From positions 1 through 7,031 of the forward strand of contig JAJZMW010000047.1 in NCBI GenBank assembly GCA_021848165.1: a DNA stretch of 7,031 nucleotides, in the 5' to 3' direction. Shown here piece by piece: positions 1-4,681 of this stretch; within the stretch, counting starts at the first letter, position 1, and every line of letters starts with the position of its first letter. Under the pieces are notes generated by a model that saw only the letters and a program-made list of their open reading frames with translations, was not told where the DNA came from and did no database searches. The DNA is from Thermoplasmata archaeon. Its GTDB lineage: Archaea > Thermoplasmatota > Thermoplasmata > Lutacidiplasmatales > UBA184. Position numbers and translations under genes: made by a program.

Positions 1-158
1 GGATGCTCTACTACGAGCGGCACGCGGACCTCAACACGATCCGCGTCCTCTACGGCCACTCGTCCCAAGAGATGACGGCCTACTACATCGGTGCGTCCCA
101 AGACGAGCTCCGCTCGACGGTCCAACTCCTCGATCGGCCCCTTCTGGAGGTGTCGTAG
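1..158 (+). CDS. Tyrosine recombinase/integrase, C-terminal end (partial)
   Basis: The reading frame enters from the left edge (codons in phase with position 3) and stops at TAG 156-158, leaving about 52 residues. The segment LYGHSSQEMTAYYIG matches the end of the catalytic domain of tyrosine recombinases: GHSS carries the histidine (His/Trp) of box II, and the following T-A-Y-Y supplies the nucleophilic tyrosine that forms the 3'-phosphotyrosyl intermediate during strand exchange. The upstream catalytic Arg and the HxxR motif lie outside the window, so intactness cannot be judged. It could be a chromosomal XerA-like recombinase, which resolves replicon dimers, or the integrase of a mobile element. 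Nothing visible decides between them. It converges on the HisA-like gene and the guide RNA. Confidence 0.75.
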   Translation, partial: MLYYERHADLNTIRVLYGHSSQEMTAYYIGASQDELRSTVQLLDRPLLEVS

Positions 159-173
159 GATGGCGTGCCCCGT

Positions 174-185
174 GGTATATATACC
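174..185. promoter_or_regulatory. TATA-like 12-bp perfect palindrome
   Basis: GGTATATATACC is a perfect palindrome and the most AT-rich spot in a very GC-rich window. It resembles an archaeal TATA box. Read on the plus strand it would start transcription near position 208, antisense to the C/D RNA and the HisA-like gene. Read on the minus strand it would run antisense to the recombinase. No start codon with a plausible protein follows in either direction. It could instead be a dyad bound by a regulator or an AT-rich signal near a transcript end. The function is inference. Confidence 0.4.
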
Positions 186-206
186 GAAAGGGCACGGTCC
201 CGATCG

Positions 207-269
207 TGCGCTCAGCTCGCCCATCACTCATCATCGATCAGCTGGTTCTAGGCCTCATCATCGCGCGCA
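207..269 (-). ncRNA. C/D-box sRNA (2'-O-methylation guide)
   Basis: On the minus strand every element of an archaeal C/D sRNA appears in order: box C AUGAUGA (261-255), a 13-nt guide (254-242), box D' CUGA (241-238), a 3-nt spacer, box C' AUGAUGA (234-228), a 12-nt guide (227-216) and box D CUGA (215-212). Flanking GCGC at 266-263 and 211-208 can form the terminal stem. Such RNAs bind L7Ae, Nop5 and fibrillarin and direct methylation of the target base paired five nucleotides upstream of D or D'. The D guide GUGAUGGGCGAG pairs with the universal 16S segment CCGCCCGUCAC over ten contiguous positions (one G-U), placing the C1402 equivalent (E. coli numbering) at the modified position. The D' guide would pair with CUGGUUCUAGGCC, whose first part matches the conserved 23S AGCUGGUUCU motif. 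It begins 14 nt after the stop codon of the HisA-like gene, so it may be processed from that mRNA. Confidence 0.88.
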
Positions 270-282
270 GAGGGAGAGGCGC

Positions 283-936
283 TCACGGTACATCCGCGTA
301 GTGGCGGATCTCGTCGCCCAGCGGGTAGATCCCCCCGATCGCCCCGGCCGCTTGGATCTCGGGCGCGTGGGACGGCCCGACCTCGCCCGCCACCCACGTC
401 GGGGCTTGCGAAGCGATCGAGCGAACGATCGGCCAATCCGGGCCGCCGGCCCGGAACCCCACGATGAGCGGCACTTGCGCTTCCGTCAGGACCCGCTGCG
501 CGAGGTCCGCGGCCGACGCGGCCCGCCAGTCCGGGTGGACGGGGGTCAACGTTCCGTCCTGAAGCTCGATCTCGACCGCCAGGTTCGGGGACAGGCTCCA
601 GGCCCGGGCGAGCTCCTCCGGGCCGTTGAGCCGCGCGCTCGACAGCACGGCGCGCTCCGCGCCGGCGACGAGGACGTCGATCGCTTGATCGGCGGTCCGC
701 ACTCCGGCATCGACCCAGAGCGAGATCTCGCGGGAGACCTCCTGCATCAGGTCGAGCTGCGGATCTCGCCCGTCGATCGCCTCCAGATCGACCACGAAGA
801 GGCGAGGATGCTCCGCCGCGAGCGGGTCGATGATGTCGTAGAACTCGATCGGTCGCCCCGCTCCGCTCATCACGGGGGCCGGTCCGGAGGCGGTCGCGCG
901 GTACACGCGGTCCCGGTGGAGCAGGAGCGCCGGCAT
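283..936 (-). CDS. HisA-fold (ProFAR isomerase-related) protein lacking the HisA catalytic aspartates
   Basis: The protein of 217 aa resembles the HisA/HisF (beta/alpha)8 family, probably the uncharacterised HisA-related archaeal group. Recognisable parts are the N-terminal strand PALLLHRDRVYR (2-13), the second-half-barrel hallmark VVDLEAIDG (48-56), DAGVRT (76-81, where HisA has GGGIR) and VEIELQDG (121-128, where HisA has SLDxRxG). Both aspartates used by HisA for the Amadori rearrangement appear replaced, Leu at the Asp8 position and Glu at the Asp127 position, and the phosphate-binding glycines are degraded, so histidine synthesis is unlikely. I chose ATG 936 because HisA proteins begin directly with this first strand. 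An in-frame ATG at 1035 would add 33 residues with no family resemblance. A purine-rich GGGGGAGCGGGG run lies just upstream. The C/D RNA follows its stop. Confidence 0.7.
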   Translation of the reverse strand: MPALLLHRDRVYRATASGPAPVMSGAGRPIEFYDIIDPLAAEHPRLFVVDLEAIDGRDPQLDLMQEVSREISLWVDAGVRTADQAIDVLVAGAERAVLSSARLNGPEELARAWSLSPNLAVEIELQDGTLTPVHPDWRAASAADLAQRVLTEAQVPLIVGFRAGGPDWPIVRSIASQAPTWVAGEVGPSHAPEIQAAGAIGGIYPLGDEIRHYADVP

Positions 937-1087
937 CGCCGCAACCCCGCTCCCCCACCGCTCCTCGGTCCGCTTCGCCACACGCGGAGGGGACCCCGCC
1001 GAGACCATCTGCCTTTCGCTCGGCCGCCGGCGCAAGGCTCATCCTCTGCCTCGCGTTCGCCGCACCGTCAGGAGGTGGAGGGCAGCT

Positions 1088-1376
1088 GACGGTGGTCCGC
1101 GTCGGCAACGACCGGCCGCTGAGGAAAGTCCCCTCTCCGGGAACCACGGGGCCGGATGGGAATCCGGCGGGCGAGAGCCTGAGCGACGGAGCAGAGACGA
1201 CACAGTCGGACGGCACGGTGAAGATGTTGCATCGGAGGATCCGTCCGGATCTGGTGAAACGGCCGACTCCCCGGGAGCAAGCCCTAAGCGACGGGATGAA
1301 GAGGTTCCCCGACCGTCGAGGAGAGCGCGCAGTCGAATGCTGCCCGGAACAGAAAGGGGCTTACTCCCACCACCTG
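1088..1376 (+). ncRNA. rnpB: RNase P RNA (archaeal type A)
   Basis: This is the catalytic RNA that trims 5' leaders from pre-tRNAs. P1 is visible as GGUGGU 1091-1096 pairing with ACCACC 1369-1374, and P3 as GUCG-GCAA-CGAC 1101-1112. The universal CR-I core GAGGAAAGUCC lies at 1121-1131, and its P4 partner lies in ACAGAAAGGGGCUUA (CR-IV/V, 1349-1363). The CR-II-like GGAGCAGAGACGA is at 1188-1200 and the CR-III-like GGUGAAACGG at 1253-1262, followed by GGGAGCAAGCCC. A hairpin at 1151-1168 has a perfect 7-bp stem. The helix CGACGG 1289-1294 with CCGUCG 1313-1318 encloses a GGUU at 1303-1306, as in the P15 loop that contacts the tRNA CCA end. About 289 nt is normal for archaea. No TTAAG-type promoter box is visible upstream. 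The exact ends are estimates from P1. Confidence 0.95.
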
Positions 1377-1378
1377 GC

Positions 1379-1407
1379 CCCACCGGCGAGAAATCGTCGG
1401 TGGGTTT
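1379..1407 (+). other. GAAA-capped hairpin after RNase P RNA (possible 3'-end or terminator structure)
   Basis: An 11-bp stem (1379-1389 with 1394-1404, one G-U pair) is closed by a GAAA tetraloop and followed by TTT at 1405-1407. It starts five bases after the last P1 base of RNase P RNA. It may stop transcription, protect the 3' end or mark a processing site. The T run is shorter than the usual archaeal U-rich terminators, so true termination is uncertain. I found no tRNA, C/D boxes or H/ACA motif in it. Confidence 0.5.
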
Positions 1408-1549
1408 GCCGTTGGAAGTCGGCCATTCCCGCTCATGGATCAGGGGCGCACCCCAACTCTCGCAAGGTACCGGTCGTAGGTTTCCGGGGCCCCGCCCGGG
1501 GCCCGCGGATGGCGGCCGACGCGCTCGGGGGGCGAATCGGGGCCGCTCG
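1408..1549. other. Intergenic stretch with a GC hairpin, no supported gene
   Basis: This lies between the convergent RNase P RNA and the EamA gene. The clearest structure is the self-complementary GGGCCCC-GCCC-GGGGCCC at 1487-1504, a 7-bp GC stem that could act as a shared transcript end for either strand, although no T run follows on either side. I looked for tRNA arms, C/D boxes, ACA trinucleotides and small ORFs with a start signal and saw nothing convincing. Confidence 0.4.
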
Positions 1550-2524
1550 TTAGGGGATCTCCACGTATCCCTCGTCGAGCCGATCAGAGCTCGGGAGCTC
1601 CGCGGGGCGGATCGGCGCGCGGGCCGATGCGGCGCTTCCCAGGAGGTAGATGCTCCCCAGCACCAGGCCCATTCCCGCCAGCTCGAACGCCGTGAACCGT
1701 TCTTGGAAAGCGATCGATGCGGCGATGAGCGTCACCAAGGGGACGAGAAATGTGTAGGCGGCCAAGGTCGACGCGCGGATCCGGCTCAAGAGGAAGTACC
1801 AGGCGCCGTAGGCATAGGCCGTCCCGATGACGCCGAGCCAGACGATCGCGAGGCCGAGCGCGAAGGTCGGTTGCGGGAGTTGCTGGCCGTTGACGAGGCC
1901 GGCCAGGACCACGAGCGCCGCGGCCCCCCCTCCCAGTTGATACAAGTTCGCCTCGCGCATCTGCTCCGCCCCGTGAAAGCGGCGCTGCATCAGCACGGTT
2001 CCGGCGGCCCAGCAGATCGCCGCGCCGAGCAACTCTGCGAACGGGAGCGGTTGGATCGCCCCCGCGCCGAGCGCCCAGGGCTGGCTGATGAGGACGATCC
2101 CGCCGAACCCGATCCCGATCGCCGCCCAATGACGGCCGGTCAATCGGTGGCCCAGGACCCAGGGGGAGAGGAGCGCGACCCAGAGCGGGAAGGTGTAGAT
2201 CAGGATCGCGGTCTCGCCGGCCGGCACGCTTTGCGCCGCGACGAACCAAAGTCCGAGGAACGCCGCGGTGTTCGGCAGCCCGAGGAGCAGCGCGTCCCGT
2301 CGAGCGCGTGCGTCGAGGGCGCGGGTGTGTCGGATCGCCAGGAGGAAGGCGGCGATCCCCCCGAACCCAACGCTCGCCCGCGCCGCCGCGAGCCAGAGCG
2401 GGGACGCGTAGCCGAGCCCGATCACCACGAACAGGTAGTTGAGGCCCCACGCGACGCAGATCGTCAGGAAGAGCAGCCACGCGGAGGACCCGAGGGCCGG
2501 CTCCGGTGCGAGCGACTCGCTCAC
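1550..2524 (-). CDS. EamA/DMT-superfamily transporter
   Basis: This is a 324-aa integral membrane protein of the drug/metabolite transporter superfamily with two EamA repeats of about five helices each, ten predicted in total. The first helix contains the family-typical LTICVAWGLNYLFVVIG (20-36). The first repeat ends around the SPWVLGHRLTGRHW loop, and the second has the matching LVPLVTLIAASIAFQERF. The substrate cannot be read from sequence: members export amino acids, nucleobases, drugs or other metabolites. I chose GTG 2524, giving MSESLAPEP. On the minus strand GGAGGAG lies about nine bases upstream, whereas the in-frame ATG at 2566 would put the start inside the divergent promoter region and adds a polar stretch outside the transporter fold. 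It is transcribed divergently from pyrB and converges on RNase P RNA. Confidence 0.85.
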   Translation of the reverse strand: MSESLAPEPALGSSAWLLFLTICVAWGLNYLFVVIGLGYASPLWLAAARASVGFGGIAAFLLAIRHTRALDARARRDALLLGLPNTAAFLGLWFVAAQSVPAGETAILIYTFPLWVALLSPWVLGHRLTGRHWAAIGIGFGGIVLISQPWALGAGAIQPLPFAELLGAAICWAAGTVLMQRRFHGAEQMREANLYQLGGGAAALVVLAGLVNGQQLPQPTFALGLAIVWLGVIGTAYAYGAWYFLLSRIRASTLAAYTFLVPLVTLIAASIAFQERFTAFELAGMGLVLGSIYLLGSAASARAPIRPAELPSSDRLDEGYVEIP

Positions 2525-2533
2525 CGCTCCCGT

Positions 2534-2540
2534 CTCCTCC
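2534..2540 (-). promoter_or_regulatory. Ribosome binding site of the EamA transporter
   Basis: The minus strand reads GGAGGAG here, nine bases before GTG 2524. It is the main reason for preferring that start over ATG 2566, which lies upstream of this site. Confidence 0.6.
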
Positions 2541-2568
2541 GTGCGGAAGGCCCGACCGGGCGACAACG

Positions 2569-2574
2569 CTTAAG
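2569..2574. promoter_or_regulatory. CTTAAG promoter box, possibly bidirectional
   Basis: The centre of CTTAAG lies about 28 bp before the pyrB ATG, where an archaeal TATA box would sit if transcription starts at or next to the start codon (leaderless mRNA). The hexamer is palindromic and is the only AT island between the divergent EamA and pyrB genes. Read leftward it would give a start near 2545 and a leader of about 20 nt containing the EamA GGAGGAG site. A similar box precedes the DHS-family gene. No separate purine-rich BRE is evident. Confidence 0.55.
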
Positions 2575-2599
2575 GAGTGACACCGGCATCGCGCCGCCG

Positions 2600-3532
2600 A
2601 TGGCGCTGCGCGGCCGCGACATCGTCTCGCTGCGGGACCTCTCGAGCGAGGAGATCCTGGAGCTCCTCGAGGGGGCGAAGAAGATGATCCCGATCGCCGA
2701 GGGTCGGAAGGCGAGCGCCTCGTTGGAGGGCCGCCTCGTGGCCGCGGCGTTCTTCGAGCCGTCCACGCGCACCCGCCTCTCGTTCGAGACCGCCGTGCAG
2801 CGGCTCGGGGGCCGGTGCATCACGATCGCCGACGCGGGCCTCACGTCGATGCGAAAAGGGGAGAGCCTCTCCGACACGATCCGGATGCTGAGCTCGTATT
2901 CGGACGCGATCGTGCTGCGGCACCCGAGCGAAGGGGCGGCCCGCCTCGCGGCCGACGCCTCCGATAAGCCCGTCATCAACGCGGGCGACGGCGCGAACCA
3001 GCATCCCACGCAAGCGCTCCTCGACCTTCTGACGATGCACGAAGCGCTCGGCACGCTCGCGGGGCTCAAGGTCGTCCTCCTCGGAGACCTGCGCTACGGG
3101 CGGACCGTCCACTCCTTGGCGATCGCGCTCGCGATGTTCGGGGCCGAGATGGTCCTGACGAACCCGAAGTCGCTGGGGTTCCCGGAGGAACTGCGGGGCG
3201 ACCTCGATGCGATGGGCGCGAAGATCTCGGAAGAGCCCGATCTCCGTCGCGCGGTGCGCGACGCCGACGTGCTCTACGTCACGCGCATCCAGAAGGAGCG
3301 GTTCGGGGACGAGGGCGAATACCGCCAGGTCGCGGGCTCCTACCGCGTGGACGCGTCGACCCTCGAAGGGGCCAAGCCGCGGCTCATCGTGCTCCATCCG
3401 CTCCCCCGCGCCGGCGAGATCGATCCCGAGATCGACCGGACCCCGCACGCCGCCTACTTCCGGCAAGCGTTCCTCGCCGTCCCGATGCGGATGGCGCTCC
3501 TGGACTCGATCCTGCGCGCCCGAGGAGGGTGA
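2600..3532 (+). CDS. pyrB: Aspartate carbamoyltransferase, catalytic subunit
   Basis: The 310-aa enzyme condenses carbamoyl phosphate with L-aspartate to N-carbamoyl-aspartate, the first committed pyrimidine step. The active-site set is complete: FFEPSTRTRLSFE with STRTR at 55-59 for carbamoyl phosphate, Lys86 in MRKGES from the neighbouring subunit's 80s loop, HPTQALLD from 135, the aspartate-domain VTRIQKERF (227-235) and HPLPR (266-270). The length is typical for the family. ATG 2600 is chosen because family members start with a short lead before the first helix, and the promoter box fits a leaderless transcript. The frame is open for 1.2 kb upstream, but that part is antisense to the EamA gene and not coding. 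pyrI follows after 6 bp, so the classical catalytic trimer and regulatory dimer holoenzyme is expected. Confidence 0.97.
   Translation: MALRGRDIVSLRDLSSEEILELLEGAKKMIPIAEGRKASASLEGRLVAAAFFEPSTRTRLSFETAVQRLGGRCITIADAGLTSMRKGESLSDTIRMLSSYSDAIVLRHPSEGAARLAADASDKPVINAGDGANQHPTQALLDLLTMHEALGTLAGLKVVLLGDLRYGRTVHSLAIALAMFGAEMVLTNPKSLGFPEELRGDLDAMGAKISEEPDLRRAVRDADVLYVTRIQKERFGDEGEYRQVAGSYRVDASTLEGAKPRLIVLHPLPRAGEIDPEIDRTPHAAYFRQAFLAVPMRMALLDSILRARGG
3524..3528 (+). promoter_or_regulatory. Shine-Dalgarno site of pyrI inside the end of pyrB
   Basis: GGAGG, in the context GGAGGGTGA, overlaps the last codons of pyrB. It leaves 10 bases to TTG 3539 and 13 to GTG 3542. The spacing favours TTG slightly but does not settle it. 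Having it inside the operon while pyrB and the DHS gene lack a clear one fits leaderless first genes and SD-led internal genes. Confidence 0.6.
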
Positions 3533-3538
3533 ACGGCG

Positions 3539-4000
3539 TTGGTGCGCGATCTGCGGATCACCCCGATCAAGAACGGGACCGTCATCGACCATATCGCGAA
3601 CGGCCTCGCCCTCGAGGTGCTCCGGATCATCGGCGTCCGTGACCTCGACAAGGACTCGACGGTCAGCATCGCGCTGCACGTTCGCAGCGGGAAGATCGGC
3701 TGGAAGGACATCGTCAAGGTCGAGAACATGGAGCTCTCGCCGCGGAAGGTCAACGCCATCGCCCTCGTGACCCCGAGCGCGACGATCTCGATCATCCGCG
3801 ACCATCAGGTCCGCGAAAAGCGCCCGGTCGATCTTCCCGAGCGGGTCGCGGGGGTTGTGCGCTGCCCGAACCCGAACTGCATCTCGAACCAGGGCGAGCC
3901 GATCGAGAGCGAGTTCCGGGTCGTGCGCCGCAAGCCGGTCGTCCTGCGCTGCGTCTATTGCGAGCGGCAGGTGACCGACTTCCTCCGGCATCTGGCCTAG
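3539..4000 (+). CDS. pyrI: Aspartate carbamoyltransferase, regulatory subunit
   Basis: This 153-aa subunit confers CTP/ATP allostery on PyrB. The N-terminal nucleotide-binding domain shows ITPIKNGTVIDHIANG (7-22) and SIALHVRSGKIGWKDIVKVE (about 43-62). The C-terminal zinc domain has four cysteines at 109, 114, 138 and 141 (CPNPNC and CVYC), the same residue numbers as in E. coli PyrI, so the structural zinc that holds regulatory and catalytic chains together is retained. The start is either TTG 3539 or GTG 3542, a one-residue difference. TTG is given because its spacing to GGAGG is better. It starts six bases after pyrB and ends nine bases before the next gene, so it belongs to the pyr operon. 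Confidence 0.97.
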   Translation: MVRDLRITPIKNGTVIDHIANGLALEVLRIIGVRDLDKDSTVSIALHVRSGKIGWKDIVKVENMELSPRKVNAIALVTPSATISIIRDHQVREKRPVDLPERVAGVVRCPNPNCISNQGEPIESEFRVVRRKPVVLRCVYCERQVTDFLRHLA

Positions 4001-4009
4001 TGGGATCGG

Positions 4010-4615
4010 GTGACGGCCTCCGCCCTCGCCGCCGCGCTCACGGTCTTCGCCGTGGTCGGCGGCCTCGAGCTCGTCGACCGGACCCACTTCTCCCTCATCG
4101 CGCTCGCCTCCCGGCAATCCCCCTGGCACACCTTCCTCGGGGGGGCCCTCGCGTTCGTCGCGTCGACGATCGTCGCGGTGAGCGCCGGCGCGGCCCTCGT
4201 GGCGGCGATCGGACCCCAGAACATCGGGCTCCTCCGGATCGCGGGCGGCGCCTTCCTCATCGCCTACGCCCTCTGGCTCGCCGTCCACCCCCCGGACGAG
4301 GTCGCGATGCCTCGCTCGACCGGTCGAACGGCGTTGATCGCCGCGTTCGGGGCGACGTTCCTCCTCGAGCTCGGCGACACGACGATGATCTTCGAGATCG
4401 TCTTCGTGACCACCTACGGCGCTCTGATCGTCCTCGCGGCGGGCGCCGCGGCGCTCGTGTGCGTCGCGGCGGTCGGCTGCTCGATCGGGCGCCACCTCGG
4501 CGTGCGCGTGGACCCGGCGCGGCTCCACCTCCTCGTCGTCGGGGTCCTGCTCCTGGTCGGGGCGGTGACGATCCTCTACGGCATCGACCCGGGCGCCTTC
4601 GGCGTCCTCGCGTAG
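4010..4615 (+). CDS. GDT1/UPF0016-type membrane protein, putative cation transporter
   Basis: The 201-aa hydrophobic protein has about six membrane helices in two repeats, each opening with a version of the UPF0016 signature E-x-G-D-[KR]-[TS]: ELVDRT at 20-25 and ELGDTT at 120-125. Family members (yeast Gdt1, human TMEM165, bacterial MneA) move Mn2+ or Ca2+ in exchange for protons, and the acidic residues of these motifs form the cation site. Glu and Asp are kept in both repeats, but the Gly is Val in the first and the Lys/Arg is Thr in the second, so specificity may differ. GTG 4010 is the start, with no strong SD. It is nine bases after pyrI, so coupling to the pyr operon is likely though no functional link is known. 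The assignment rests on the motifs and topology. Confidence 0.72.
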   Translation: MTASALAAALTVFAVVGGLELVDRTHFSLIALASRQSPWHTFLGGALAFVASTIVAVSAGAALVAAIGPQNIGLLRIAGGAFLIAYALWLAVHPPDEVAMPRSTGRTALIAAFGATFLLELGDTTMIFEIVFVTTYGALIVLAAGAAALVCVAAVGCSIGRHLGVRVDPARLHLLVVGVLLLVGAVTILYGIDPGAFGVLA

Positions 4616-4630
4616 TGGCGCGGCCCGCGG

Positions 4631-4647
4631 CGGGCGGGCGCCGCCCG
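4631..4647 (+). terminator. GC-rich hairpin after the pyr operon
   Basis: CGGGCGG pairs with CCGCCCG around a GCG loop, 15 bp after the stop of the GDT1-type gene and just before the promoter box of the next gene. It may mark the operon end, but no T run follows, so intrinsic termination is weakly supported. Confidence 0.35.
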
Positions 4648-4652
4648 AGCGG

Positions 4653-4657
4653 TTAAG
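4653..4657 (+). promoter_or_regulatory. TTAAG promoter box of the DHS-family gene
   Basis: TTAAG is centred about 28 bp before GTG 4682, nearly the same spacing as the CTTAAG box before pyrB. The shared core and distance point to a TATA-type element and a transcript starting at the GTG itself. No Shine-Dalgarno sequence precedes the GTG, which agrees. Confidence 0.6.
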
Positions 4658-4681
4658 AGCCGAGCGCGTGTCGGTCCACTC

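Noticed and set aside
936..1035. N-terminal extension of the HisA-like protein to ATG 1035
   Set aside because: The extra 33 residues have no resemblance to the fold, and HisA-family proteins start at the first beta strand, which begins at ATG 936.
91..1089. Plus-strand 332-codon ORF over the sRNA and HisA-like gene
   Set aside because: It is Arg-rich with no domain, and antisense to a recognisable HisA-fold protein.
1039..1383. Minus-strand and plus-strand ORFs inside the RNase P RNA region
   Set aside because: The sequence is fully explained by the RNase P RNA with its conserved cores and paired helices.
1410..1549. Possible tRNA or second C/D RNA after RNase P RNA (a CTGA-tcc-ATGA is seen on the minus strand near 1440)
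   Set aside because: There is no full box C or D pair, no T-arm consensus and no cloverleaf. The partial match is not enough.
1337..2599. Long in-frame extension upstream of pyrB, starting inside RNase P RNA
   Set aside because: It runs antisense through the EamA gene and has charged low-complexity composition. PyrB family length and the promoter box support ATG 2600.
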